From Casuarius casuarius (lineage: Eukaryota > Chordata > Aves > Casuariiformes > Casuariidae): a stretch of 64,000 nucleotides of DNA. Of this stretch, positions 50,185 to 61,256 are shown in pieces; the first letter of the stretch is position 1; every line of letters starts with the position of its first letter. The DNA lies in NCBI GenBank assembly GCA_003342895.1, contig PTFA01000055.1:4781877-4845876 (forward strand). Reading direction: 5' to 3'. The position numbers and the translations under genes were made by a program. The notes under the pieces were generated by a model. It was given only the letters and a program-made list of their open reading frames with translations. It was not told the DNA's origin and did not search any database.

Positions 50185-50265
50185 CTGGGTCAAATTCTAT
50201 TTTCTATGGGACCAGGATAAATCCCTTCAAACCAGCTGAGTTAGTCTGTATTTGTATGGATATAA
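50185..50265. repeat. Worn palindromic-repeat half
   Basis: 'TCTGGGTCAAATTCTATTTT' and the nearby 'CCAGGATAAATCCC' recall the GGGTCAAATTCTG..ACACC..TAAATCC arm of a sauropsid palindrome. Weak support. Confidence 0.3.
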
Positions 50266-51597
50266 TAGTAAATTTACTACTGAAATAGGTGCAGAATCTA
50301 TGTCTTTATTTCTAGTAACAGATATAGAGTCAAGACAATTGTAGAGCAGCCACCACCCATTATGATACAACGTGGAGGGCAAGCTTGACTCTACTGCTCA
50401 GCCCGAGTGCGCTCTGGATACCTGGCATCTAGCTGCTGCCTTATTTCTCCTGCCAGCCTTGCACTCCGAAGCAGTAAAAAGCGATATGGATATGGCTACC
50501 TTTTTTGCTAAAATAAAGTAATTGTAAAGCTCTAAGAAATGAGAAGAAAAGAGGAGCTTCTCTTGTTCCAAATTCCCCATGCAAGCTGTACCAAGAGTCT
50601 TGCTTTCCTCCTAGCATCTGTGGAGAATTATATCGCTTTTGCTCACTGTCTCACAGGTTCTCCTGCAATCCTGTTTTCTCTTCTTTTTAGCTCTCCTGAG
50701 CTGGTATGAAGAGTGATATGTCTGCTGGTGGTGATGAAAAGCAACATCACTGCTGGCTTCCCTAAAGTGGAGCCCTGCCAATGTTGATCATTGTTACAGA
50801 GACTAAGCTATCTCAGCTGTCCACAGAAATCTGAAATCTTCCTTGGGGTTTTAGCAGTACTACGGACAATCAGCACAAAGATGCTGAGACCTTGAAGTTT
50901 TTATTCAGACACTGCAACAATTCTTGACCTGACAAGCAACCCTGGGATTTAACCACAGCCTTTGAGATCCAAATGCTGTGTACGCTCTCCCAGATATTTC
51001 CAAGGGAATTGCAGAGGCAGTAATGGCGTATCCCACAGCTTTTGTAAAGGAACGATGAAGTTGTTCAATTTATATGAGAGAAAAATATTTGAGAAAGGAT
51101 TCAAAAGCCTTTCAGAAATATTAAGGCAGAACAGCTGGTAAATCATCTGACTATTCGTTATTAAATTGGCATGCACTTTGTTTCTTTATCCTTTTACCGT
51201 GCTTCGATACAGACCACCTTTTCTGCATGCATAGAGATGGAAATCGTCCCACCACTTTGCAGTGGTTCACTTCCAGTTTTTGCTGGTCTTTGACTGGATT
51301 CTAAGCAGAAGTAAATCAGTGGCACTGTTTTGCAATGTTCATTTTAAAACATTCTGTTCTTGTATGCAAAACAGTTGGGAATTACTGTAAATTGGCATTA
51401 CTTAAACACTATCTTTACACTTCTCCCAAGACTGGTAAGTCTAAAATATTCTGTCTATCTGAGTTGTTTCATAGAGTAGCTGTGGCAATTGTGAGAACAT
51501 GCAACTACACATTTGTTTGTCCAGAGACCACATTGTAAATAATTCTTTAGCTTAAGGAGAAGCAAAAAGCACTTGTTTGGTAAATAACTATTTTTAT

Positions 51598-51720
51598 ACT
51601 TACATTTTAGATAAATAAACTGAAAAATAATCTGAGACACAAACTGGTTCAGTGACCACAGAATTATTGTATAATTAACCCACAGTGTGAATGAGACCAA
51701 AGCTGTAGATGGCATTGTCC
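51598..51720 (-). mobile_element. Possible MIR-like relic, reverse orientation
   Basis: 'CATTTTAGATAAATAAACTG', 'AATCTGAGACACAAACTGG', 'TTCAGTGACCACAG' follow the reversed order of MIR blocks (CATTTTACAGATGGGGAAACTG, GAGGCACAGAG, AAGTGACTTGCCCA). Strongly diverged and weakly supported. Confidence 0.3.
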
Positions 51721-52877
51721 CTCACCTATTTCAGTCATTCACCTTATTCACAGAATAAGTTTCTCTGAAAAACCTTCTGATTTCTAATAACAAGCAAGCA
51801 TATGTTCTACTAGTTCAAAGCAAACAAGAAGAAAAGAAACCCTTATCACATCAGTTTATATTTAAAATGTAACATGTTATACATAAATTTATACAGAGCT
51901 TACAAAGCAGCTTCATTTTGTGCAACAGAGAAGAAGGAAGTTATTACAGAACTGCTATTCTGACGTACTAAATTTCCTAGTATTTTCAGAGCACATACCA
52001 AAAGGATAGAGATATTTTCTTTAATTACTGAAATACTGTAGGAATTTATTTAGTGCTCATCGTTTCCAACAATCAATTCAGTCTCGCATAGTCTAATGGG
52101 ACTCTGTCAAATTTAAAACCGTAGTTATAAAATACTTGCAGGATATCTTTGCTTTTTAAAACCAACAGGATTTTTTTAAATCATATTTATTTCCGCTACT
52201 GATGTGTTATGTAGATTTTTGCTGTATCTACAGCCTGGACAATGAAAATAGCCCCGTCAGTCTCATGTCTGTGCCTAGAATTCTGATGCACTAGTAAAAT
52301 GCTGCAAAACTGGTGGTTGTATTTGTCTCTGCAAAGCCCTTGCTTGAATACAAATCTAATTATTTGGACTAAAACACACTATAGTGCTCCCTAAGTTCTA
52401 GCTGGTTTCATTTTTCCAAGCATAATTCCATGTCTTTTATACTAGAAGTGCTGCTGCTCCTGGTATGCTAATAAAGTAGCAGTGAACCTGCATATGTCTC
52501 CGTTCATTTCCTACGAGAAGAAACAAAGCTCTTTCCAGTAATCACTGCCATTTGACGGCTGTAAAATGAAATGGCCTACATCTATCTAGTTCCTAGCAAA
52601 CAGGTGCCCATGCCGTATCACCAGAAACACTACGGACATGAATCTTCTTCAGCCATTTCAGGAAGGCCAAAGAATGGAGGACCCTGGAGACCACCCAACG
52701 TTCTCCTCCTCCTGGTGGGACCCTCTGGGACAGGCACCTCCTCTCCCTGCTCTGCGGAAGAACTGCTTTGGCTTCATCAGCACAGAGCGAAAGCTCAGGA
52801 AATGAAAGGCAGGTTTAAGATGCCTAATTTCTCTTCTTTGCACCAGAAATTTACAAATTCAGGCTGAACTCCGTTCA

Positions 52878-53235
52878 AACCGTGCCCAGCCTGCGTCCCA
52901 CGGGAGATTCGCCCCAGCGCGTGGGGGAGACCCTCCAGGGCCCTGTGTCTCGCAACGTCGCTGCAGGAGCGCAGCTTCGGGAGAGGGGTTAACACAAAAC
53001 TGAATGCACTAGGTTGCCCTGGTTTAGATGTGCAAAACCAGAGGCAAATAGGGCTATTAATGCACGTCCATGCTAATCTGAGGGAAAACACAACTGAATC
53101 TCTGTGAAATCTAGAGAAAGAAAAGTTCTGCTCTTCAGCTGAATGTTTCAGTGCCTGAGGTGAGGTGAACAGCGTCAGGCTGGTGCGAGGGGAGACCCGG
53201 GCCCTGTGAAGAAGGTTGAGCTCCATCTCCCGCCC
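52878..53235. other. CpG-dense patches
   Basis: About 11 CpG fall within 110 bp at 52880-52990, and further GC-rich text lies at 53160-53235. The minus-strand frame 52795-53421 (208 codons) spans them; its product has no domain I recognise. This is the first of several CpG-dense patches between 52.9 and 57.5 kb. Confidence 0.45.
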
Positions 53236-53934
53236 CAGCACAGAGAATTTATGGTATTTACTGAAACAGAAATTGCTTATGGGTAATACCAATGTGGGGA
53301 AAAAAAAGAAAGTATGGAAAGAAAAGCATATAGATTGTGGGGGAGGCTTCCTTTCAAGATAAAATGCCTCAGAGGCAAATATCTTCATTGTTCTAAGTTC
53401 ACGAGCACAGATTATTATCACAATAAAAACGATTCAGTGCTGTCCGACCAGTCTCTTCTGGGAACACCTTGTACTTTCCTTGGACAGCCGGCACGGAGGC
53501 CATTCCACTGCCCACCAAGCCGCTCTAGTTGTCAATATTTCATGGGATGTTTGTGTTCAACAAAACCTTTGCCTGACTTGCACGGGAAAGCTGGCGCGGG
53601 GGCATTTCAGTTCCAGAACTGCTGGTTTGAAAAACAAAGATGAAGGACGCTGGTGGCCAGATCTAGCTTTCACAGCATAGCAAATCGAGAGGTTTCTCAG
53701 TGATGTAGCTCTTGTCCTGACGGGCATTTTTGATGTTAATTTGTCTTTGGGAAGGTGTTACCCAGTGAGGGAAAAGGGCCAGAGAAGAGTAAATCCTTCC
53801 AAACCACGAGCTCAGATCTGCAGTATGGCTCTGAGAAGGGCGAGCGCTGAAGGCAAATATCAGAGGTGATTGGAGCAAAGGTAATTTGCACATTTAAGGT
53901 CCTTCATTTGGCCAGTTCAGTTGCAAGCTACCAG
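53236..53934. other. Non-coding spacer between CpG patches
   Basis: Mixed composition with moderate CpG at 53485-53610. No gene or repeat is recognised. Confidence 0.4.
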
Positions 53935-54245
53935 AGCTTCGCTCTCTGCTCCGATCCCTGCGGCCTGGCACGGCTGCTGAGGGGCTCCCTGCATCACATC
54001 CCGCCGGGGCTGGGGAGGTCGCCCAACTCAGCATCCGTCCTGGGCAATTCTCCGAAAGCTGGGGCTGCGGCGCACAGCACCCATCTGAGCAGGGCAATCC
54101 CCGGCCCCCGGGACAGTCCAGGCCGGCCGTGCCGCAGCCTGGCCCGCTCGGCTGCCGGCGGCACCTCCCCGGGCTGCCACCAGCCCTGTGGGCTGCCCCA
54201 CCGCGGGCTGAGGCACGCTCCTGGAGCCCAGACGTATGCAGGGAC
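53935..54245. other. CpG island, best candidate promoter region
   Basis: By eye there are about 25 CpG in 300 bp at around 70% GC, which gives an observed/expected CpG ratio of about 0.7. That is the densest CpG stretch in the window and meets the usual island composition rule, though it is short. It contains CCGCGG, several GGCCGG/GCCGGC words and CCCCGG boxes. Frames open on both strands (177 codons plus, 148 and 105 minus) have no domains. A TATA-like box lies 290 bp downstream at 54533-54540. The patch may be a promoter of an unknown or non-coding transcript. Confidence 0.5.
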
Positions 54246-55665
54246 TCTCCAGAAATGGAAAACCTGTTGTGCAGAGAGAAACGCCCTTGTTGTGCGAACC
54301 CCGGGACTTGAGGAACGTGGCTACTTCCCACCTGTCCCACAGCACCTCAGCTCTTCTCTCACCACAATTTCATATAATAAAATGCAAATATTTCTTTAGT
54401 CTCCCAAAGTTGCTGTGAATTACACTGTGCTGCTATGAGAGAACGATCTCCTGGATAATTAGCACCTGATGAGGAGCTATCCCTCGGTAGCTTTAGGACG
54501 AGGTTCCATCATATTTTTATTTGAGGCTATTTTATATAAGGCGGGTGATAATTTCCTGTTCTGCTTATTCAGAACCAGCTCTACTAAAACGTAGGAGACT
54601 ACAGAGACTAATTATGGATGTATTTTCAGTTTTCTTTATGGCAGCAACACGTAGCTGAGTTCTTGTCACATGTTATTGGTCCCCGGTTTCTATCTCCTGC
54701 CCTGCTTGCGATGCTGGTCCTCGTGCGGGGGTGAGTGGTGCATGCAGTGCCCCAGCAGCGTGCCACGGGCCAGGCGCCCTCGGCCTCCCGGAGCCTCTGC
54801 GTCCTCTTTCCTTCCCACGTGCTAACCACCAGGGAAGAGAAAACATGGAACTGCCACAGGTATGAAGGAAATTCCTAAATTTCTTTTTCATTTATTCAGG
54901 CATTGAAAGCACAGGAACCACAGTTTGTGCCTGCAGGTGAGTGCCATCCTGCCTACGTCTCAGTGAAGCAGGGTGAGGAGCCAAGTTTCACCGGATCCAA
55001 ACTGCTTCTTGATCCAATCCTGATGAAAACTGGTACAGGGATTGTGGAACAAGCTGCAGTTTTCTCTCTCTTTTTGTGGCAGCAGGTAACATCACTTAAT
55101 TGTCTGAGACAGTTAACGGTGATTCGGTAGGAAAAAGACAGCCAGAGTAACGGGCAGTCATTTCTATAGTAACAGCCAGGCTTGCTGGGAAGGCCAACCG
55201 CACAGGAGGCAGCACCCCGTCCGCCCGAAGTTCAGCTCCCTTGGAGAGAGAGGAGCACGTGCCGGCAGCAAACAGCACTGGAAACCTCGCCGGCGGTCCC
55301 CTCGCAGGCACCGAGCATCCAGGGCCTGTCGTTTACTTTCACATTCAAATGAAGTTTCAGCAGAAATATTACTTAAAAAACACACTGCAGTAAAACTGAG
55401 CAGAGTATAAAGATAATGATAATTATCCAACTACAAACAGAAACTGCTAAAGAAACACCCAGTTGTGGTAGCTTTCTATTTTAAAAGCGTATTCCAATTA
55501 CTTAAATTTTGTGCTAGCGTGATTCCATAAAAATTACACAAATTAGAGCAATTTTTCCAAGCTGTGCTTCCTAAAAAGGTGAAGTAATTAAACACGCATC
55601 TAAACTAAATTTCTGCTCTTTAGGAGTGCCAACCTGAAAACATGTATTGGACATAGGCCTTCTCT
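54246..55665. other. Non-coding stretch with further CpG patches
   Basis: 54420-54670 is AT-rich and repeat-free and could be conserved. 54690-54830 and 55190-55330 are CpG-rich (about 13 CpG in the second). A second, weaker RFX-like half palindrome (reverse strand GTTACTATAGAAAT) lies at about 55158-55172. No gene is recognised. Confidence 0.4.
54533..54545 (+). promoter_or_regulatory. TATA-like box followed by GC box
   Basis: 'TATATAAGGCGGG' combines a good TATA match (TATATAAG, 54533-54540) with a GC-box core immediately after it, in + orientation. It lies downstream of the densest CpG island in the window. If active, initiation would be expected near 54565. Two TAATTA cores flank it, at 54456-54461 and 54609-54614. 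No transcript is known here, so this is a candidate only. Confidence 0.25.
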
Positions 55666-55834
55666 AGCAGGCAGAGAAAAGGAAAAGGATGAAGTGAAGA
55701 AGACTCTAGGATAAACTATGAGAACAGGAAGAAGAGTGATACAGGGAGGAGAAGCAGAGACCAGAAGGGGAAAACATAAAAGAGAGGGAAGGACCAGAAG
55801 AGGGGAGGGGAGGAAGAGAAGTGAGACGGAAGAC
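55666..55834 (+). repeat. Polypurine tract
   Basis: About 170 bases made mainly of A and G on the + strand, purest at 55743-55825 (AGAGAGGGAAGGACCAGAAG, GAGGGGAGGGGAGGAAGAG). Long purine-pyrimidine asymmetry can form triplex (H-DNA) structures. The Leu/Pro/Ser-rich minus-strand frame across it (55600-55836) is a by-product of the composition. Confidence 0.75.
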
Positions 55835-57339
55835 ATCTTCCTCCATCTTTAAGAATTCTGCAGACAAAAATTCCTTTATGAACTTAACCTGGGAGACAAA
55901 CCCTATGCAGCAGCAGGATAGTTTCAGATTTACAGTAAGAAGTTAATACCTGCTGCTCCCTTGCCCTCAGATCCCTGCACCTCATAAGTTCAAGCTCTCC
56001 TAGATGGGCTGTGCTTGTTACCCACAGAGGATAAATGAGCTCCTTCTAAACAGACTACCTGGTTTGTGTCTTACATCCTGCAATGTATGATAGCATTAAC
56101 GTTTTAAACCTTCCGTTATACAGAATATCTCCAAATCCTTTATGATAGAAATCATTTACAAACTGAAGTGGAGAAGGGGAAGGTACAAAGGGAAATGTGC
56201 AGGCAATACTCTTGACTTTCAGTTAACAGGATTAACGTCATTGAAGAAAACAAAATTTTCCAGATCTGTGCTGGTATAATTGAGGGCAGCACCTGACCCC
56301 TTGCGATACTCACCTTCTCACATTTAAGAGGGCAGTGTGCTCTTCTCCAGCTGTAACTTCTGTGATCTTAAATTCTAACAGAAGTGGCCTAATGACTTGG
56401 GAGAATATTTTCCATCCAACAGGGTAGCATGCAAAAAAAGCAAGCTGGAAATTGAAACTCAGGGGACAGAGAGAAGGTTTATGCTGGAGGTAAAAGGGGA
56501 TGGGGACATTGACAAACGGGTTAATAAGAGACAGTTCCACTAAGCACAGTTTCTGGACCTGCCTTGAAAATTCATAGGCATCCTGAAAAGAGAAAGGAAA
56601 AAAAACTGTTTGGCATTTCGGAGAGAGAACATAATCTTCCTGCATCACGCTGACTGGGCCAGGAGACTAGCTGTACCTGGCAGAGGTCAAGGACAACATA
56701 TCCCTTCTACTTTTGCTCTCCACTGAATTTGGAATGAAATCACTTGTATACACTGCAATGCAGTCAACAGTGAAATTACTTCCAGTTGGGTTGCTGCTAT
56801 TTTTGCTAATAGCAGTTAGAGTTTAGCTGGCTGTTTTCTCCCGAAGAATCAGTGTAAAGAGGGGGAAGATAATACACTGATGAAAATTACTGTTTCTGTT
56901 CAACATCCAATACTCAGTAGGTTTTGCTAGGCTCCTCTAAATTTAGCTGTACGCATTTGGTTGCGGATGCTGTGCATTCTGCTCAGATCCACAGTACTGG
57001 TGCTGCACTGCACGTGAATTGCTCCCTTCTCAAATGCGTTGCATGAGAATCACTCGTGCAGCCTTCCTCCTTCAAAGCTGCAGCAATTCTTCTTCTTTAA
57101 CTAGTGAAACAAAAGCGCGACAGGGAAATAATTTCCACTGGCTATGTTTTTTCTTTTTTATTCATGCCTTTTTTAATTTTATGCACACCAGTAAACAGGA
57201 CTCAGACAGACTCAATTGATTTAGGGGACTGAAAATCTGAGGAGAATGTTTTTCTGATGAATGCAATTTCCTCCAGAAACACCAGTTCACTGAGCCAAAA
57301 TTGTTTTCCTCAAAACATCGTGGGTTGGCCCTTTTGCTG
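55835..57339. other. Non-coding stretch, no gene seen
   Basis: No gene is recognised. A perfect 8-bp hairpin is at 56794-56815 (CTGCTATT / AATAGCAG, 6-base loop). 56240-56310 has weak resemblance to a palindromic-repeat arm ('CCAGATCTGTGCTGGTATAA'). Confidence 0.45.
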
Positions 57340-57545
57340 ACCCCAAAGCAGGGCTCCGTATTCCTAGCAGGGCTTGTCCGGAGAGCTGGGGAGGTGCTGG
57401 TGCCCCTTGAGGCACGGCGCTGGTCCAGGAGCCCTGCCTCAGTTCCCAACCCTGGAGCAAACGCAGCCGCCTGCCTGGCGCACAGCGCCCTTGGCTCTGC
57501 CCAAAGCACGGGCCATTCCCAGAGACCCCCGTCAACAGGGAAGCT
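57340..57545. other. GC-rich, CpG-bearing patch
   Basis: This is the last of the CpG-rich patches in this part of the window. Several frames are open on both strands. The minus-strand 128-codon frame (57162-57548) and the plus-strand 87-codon frame show no domain. Confidence 0.4.
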
Positions 57546-57796
57546 CACACAGTCATTTCAGTGAGGCTGCTGCATTCAAGGAGCCTCTGGTTCATGTGAA
57601 ATTTGTGTTGGAGGGCAGGAAAAAAAGGTGTTGACCCAAATTAGGGAAAAAAAATGCAAACCAGTAAACCTGAGCACCTGGTTTCAGAACAGTCCTTCTA
57701 CCCTTACAACATAGGGAAATCACACTCTGTATTCTAGCTGTAAGCTTTGACTTTAAGAGACCAAGGAGAATCTTATATCCACATGCAAATACTTAT

Positions 57797-57880
57797 GGCC
57801 CCGATCCTGCAATTTCTAATGCTCAGGCAGACTGCTGTGTTCAAATGGAGCACCATTAACTTTAATGTGTGTTCCAGCCA
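57797..57880. repeat. Worn palindromic repeat ('GATCCTGCAA' type)
   Basis: 'GGCCCCGATCCTGCAATTTC' at the start matches the arm of a common sauropsid palindrome (GGCCCCGATCCTGCAAACAC). 'CCATTAACTTTAATGTG' further on is a worn CCATTGACTTCAATGGG core. The far arm is lost. Confidence 0.55.
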
Positions 57881-58010
57881 TGCATTTTAAATTGCCAGAT
57901 CAGAGACTGAAATTATATGCACTTGGGGGCAGGTGTTATCTACTGCATCTTCTACATTACTGAGCAGATTGTGAGCATTTAACAAAGGATAATAAAAACA
58001 TTCAAATATC

Positions 58011-58046
58011 ATAATAATAACAATAACAACAATAATAATGATGATG
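58011..58046 (+). repeat. Imperfect AAT/AAC/ATG trinucleotide repeat
   Basis: 'ATAATAATAACAATAACAAC' is followed by 'AATAATAATGATGATG'. A short impure trinucleotide microsatellite. The Ile/Val-rich minus-strand frame here is its translation. Confidence 0.85.
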
Positions 58047-58689
58047 AAAAAAGAATAGATTATAATGCTGTCTACAACATTCAATTTCAATTTCCTTCAA
58101 GAATAAAAAGCCATATCAGCTAGGATCAAAATAAAGTAACATTTGTGAGCTATGATGCAGCAAAGTTGAGTCCAGTTGGAGAAAACTCTGTCTCAAATAT
58201 CGCCTTATTTTGCCGATTAAGAAAAACTTCTGCAAAGGGTCACTTCAATGTTTTTATACCTCTTGCAGTTCTCAAACTGTAACTCATAGATGAGTGACAG
58301 TCCACATAGGCCCTTAAGCTGGAGGGAGTCATCTCTTCTTGTCTGCGATTCACGGCTGTCTCCTGAACACCTAAGCCTGGGCCATTCGCACACCCAGGGC
58401 CTCAGGATCAGTTTTACCCAAACCCCAGGGGAATGTGGGCTGCCTTGGGTCAAATCCCTCCTCTAACCATTTTAGAAGTATGAATTTGAAGCTCTCTCCC
58501 TCTGTTGTTAACCATCCTCACTATTAAAATACAGTTATTTGAATTCATTTGTTTTCAACATAGCCATATCTTTTTATTAGGTCTTTCTCTGAGAGACTTA
58601 AGGGACCTGTAATATTCTGTATTCCCCCCCCCGGAGGCAGAAACCAAGTCATTTTTCAGTATTATTTTTGGTAAGATAAGTAGCTCAAG

Positions 58690-59170
58690 CTCTTGAAGTT
58701 TCTCACTCTGTGACATTTGCTCTAAACGTTTTCAGGACTCTTTTCTGTATCCCAGTTTGCCCATGTTCATTTGAAACGGGTGAAAGAGACCCACAGGCTG
58801 CAGCCCAGTGCCTGCTCCAGCAAGGTCACACGCTGAGTGAGGTTTATCTTCTTGCTCCCATCTACTACTCCCAGGCCCATATGTAAGGAATGCACTATCT
58901 GCATGGAACTGCTCAGAAGAAGAGATCTCTTTTTATAACTGGCCGGTCCACGATTTTATTCAGCATTGTAACTAATCTTTAGCCTTCCACAAATTTTAGA
59001 TCACTGAAATATTATACTTACTTCCAGTTCATTGAGGAAAATATTGAATATATCAGGTATTATCCAATCAGGTATTATCCAATTAACAATTGTGATTTCT
59101 TTCCAATAAAGATCTTACAAGAGATCCACAAATTTGTGCTCTCTAGTCTGGATGAATGTCATGTACTCTT
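58690..59170 (-). mobile_element. Probable old CR1/L3-like LINE fragment
   Basis: Reversed CR1 landmarks appear in order but heavily worn: 'GACTCTTTTCTGTATCCCAG' (family GACTCTCTCC..TTTGTCCA), 'GCTGCAGCCCAGTGCCTGCT' followed by 'CCAGCAAGGTCACACGCTGAGT' (family: CAGTACTCCAG..CTCACCAGTGCTGAGT), and 'CAAATTTTAGATCACTG' then 'CAGTTCATTGAGGAAAATATTGAA' (family: CAAACTTG..ATCCAGATCATTAATGAAGATGTTGAA). This would place the element on the minus strand, like the 8.8 kb copy, but much older. No usable reading frame remains. Confidence 0.4.
59053..59082 (+). repeat. 15-bp tandem duplication
   Basis: 'TCAGGTATTATCCAA' occurs twice with a 15-bp period, inside the probable CR1 fragment. Confidence 0.85.
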
Positions 59171-61066
59171 CTTTGGGCTTCAGGAGAATGTTGCTTAGAA
59201 ATATCAGCTAAGACAAAATGGAGAAATCCCCTTTGGCCTGAGCTAGAGTTTAAATCAAATAGAATTTTTCTTTTTCCATCAAATACATTTTAGATTATGC
59301 CTTTATGGGAACTGCTGATACAGATTATATCAAGTCTTTTAGACCAATTAAAATCTCATACTTGAAATCCTGGGAGATCACTTTTCTATCCATGTCCTAT
59401 GTAGCAGATTGTGACACCTTCCAAGAGACCCTAGATATGATTGCATTAGGTCTTTCTCAAGTGTAGGATTCAAAAGGTTTAACAAATCATTATGAAATAT
59501 TAGAAATGGCTTAACTCTCTTAATATTTGTCCTGGAAATTCTATCCCCCACTTGGTCCCTGGGTGAGGGAGTGAGGAATTATATGGAGCTGAAGCAAAAA
59601 CAGAAGTTATATTAAGAAGAAAAAAAAAAGCATATGAAATGGTGTCAGGATTTCCTATTCTTGGCAGACTCTGACTCAGGAAGCCACTTCCCCGACCATC
59701 TGACAGACGCCGGCACTCCCAGCTCCAGGGCAGCCCCCTCCAGCCACTTGGCTTTTTGCTTCAGAAAGTGCACATGATCTACGTGCTCATCTTCAGTCTT
59801 GGTGAGAGCTTTAATCTCAGGCTGCCTACCAGTTTATGCTTCTGCTGCTGTCATGAAGGCAAAGAGTATTCCGCAAAGCTGTTAATTGTTGTCTGATTAG
59901 TATTAATGTATTTACTGCATTCCAATTGTTAGAAATGTGAGAACGAACATCTTTTTTCTAAACTTTATGTAAATAGGGAATGGTTATGCTTCATAAGTTG
60001 TCTATGGAAGTAAATTCCTTGAGGACTATAGTTTTTAAATAATATAGAGTATTTCCATAGGAACATCTTACTCAGTACAAATCTTTCTCTAAAATCCATA
60101 ATGTAACTACCTCAAAAAGCCAGCCTAACTCCAGCATATATCCTAACCTTTGAAGAGAGCAGCATGACCTTAAAGGATTGAAATTATGTCTGCCTGCCAT
60201 TAAACAGACTTCCATAAAAAAGCTGGTTTGATAAGGGCAAGCAACAAGGAAGAGTGCATTTCTATAAGCACAAAAGCAGCATAATACATAAAAGGAAATT
60301 TCAAAAACAGTCAGGCAGTTGAAGGAGAAGAGAGAGACTGATGTTCAGTTAGCAAATCAGTCAGTCTGGTAAGTGCTATAGATTTGTCTACATCCCAGTG
60401 TTTATTGCGTACCTTCACTGTGTGCATGGTTAGCTATAAGTTTTCCCCCTTATTTAATGACAGTACTAATTTGCACAACACAGGTCTGTATTTGGATTAC
60501 TCCCTGCAAGTCATTCAGAATCGATTGCCCTCTGAAATATAGACTGCCCCCCCCTCTTCTGAAGACTGTGTGTTATTTTCTTTGGATTACTAATGCACAA
60601 GGAAAACAACATACCCCTATACCAATGTAATAGTTGTTTACTAGTAACATCTAACCACCTTATTATTTTCTTAAGATTTACAGTTCTCTTACTTCTTCTG
60701 TCTGAAGCATCCTTTACTGAGGCACATAGCTGTACTCCTTTGCAATATATTGACTTGCTGAAGTAGCATATATTAAGTATTGAAACAGTTATATCCATTG
60801 CTTTCCCTAAAATATCCTGCTATTTGTGAAAGATTCTGCTCTATTCAGATTTTCATCCTCTATGGTATGGTACCTCTGTGGTACCTCAATGTGGTACCAA
60901 TGCACCATCTAGCAATTGATAGAGCAATAGAGCTTATAGCTGTTATTTGAGGGTCCTTTTCCATTTTCTACTGGAACATATTGGTTAGCTAAACTATGAC
61001 TTGTTTGATGTATTATTGTGATTGCTTAGACTATCTCCTACATTTAGGCTGCCTGCCTATAACATT
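59171..61066. other. Non-coding stretch, no gene seen
   Basis: AT-rich DNA with no recognised gene. A donor-like CTG/GTAAGT lies near 60366-60374. 60868-60899 repeats 'GGTACC' three times within 32 bases. Confidence 0.5.
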
Positions 61067-61094
61067 CCATTCATTCATTCATTCATTCATTTAT
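61067..61094 (+). repeat. (CATT)n microsatellite
   Basis: About six tandem CATT units, trailing into TTATTTAAAT. A short tetranucleotide microsatellite. Confidence 0.9.
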
Positions 61095-61256
61095 TTAAAT
61101 AATTTCTAGTCCCTTCCTTTTGAACCACTATCACCATGATTGTTGGTATCACATTTCTTGGTGGTGAAAAGGCCCTGAGGTTACAAAGAACCTCTCTCTA
61201 ATTCATCCCACAAAAATCTGTTTTGATTTAGTTAAGACACAAACTGCCAGAAGTCA

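Larger units (their letters stand above)
44868..52877. other. Eight kb of AT-rich non-coding DNA, no gene seen
   Basis: No gene is recognised. It contains weak palindromic-repeat relics at 46498-46570 and 50185-50265, an AT-rich tract at 48495-48560, an acceptor-like tract ending at 50690, donor-like CTG/GTAAGT at 51431-51439 and a possible MIR-like relic at 51598-51720. All frames are short and unfamiliar. Confidence 0.5.
57546..58680. other. Non-coding stretch with simple repeats
   Basis: Contains a palindromic-repeat relic (57797-57880), an AAT/AAC-rich microsatellite (58011-58046) and a run of nine C at 58624-58632. No gene is recognised. Confidence 0.5.

Noticed and set aside
52795..53421. 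208-codon minus-strand ORF
   Set aside because: It spans CpG-rich patches and shows no domain or family resemblance. I keep the patches but not a gene call.
53866..54399. 177-codon plus-strand ORF with 148- and 105-codon minus ORFs
   Set aside because: These are simultaneous open frames in the CpG island, as expected from GC-rich DNA.
55600..55836. Leu/Ser/Pro-rich minus-strand ORF resembling a signal peptide
   Set aside because: It is the complement of a polypurine tract, and the hydrophobic look follows from composition.
27336..60374. Scattered consensus splice donors (27336, 29035, 39230, 51434, 60368)
   Set aside because: GTAAG-type donors of this quality are expected by chance many times in 64 kb, and none pairs with a convincing exon.
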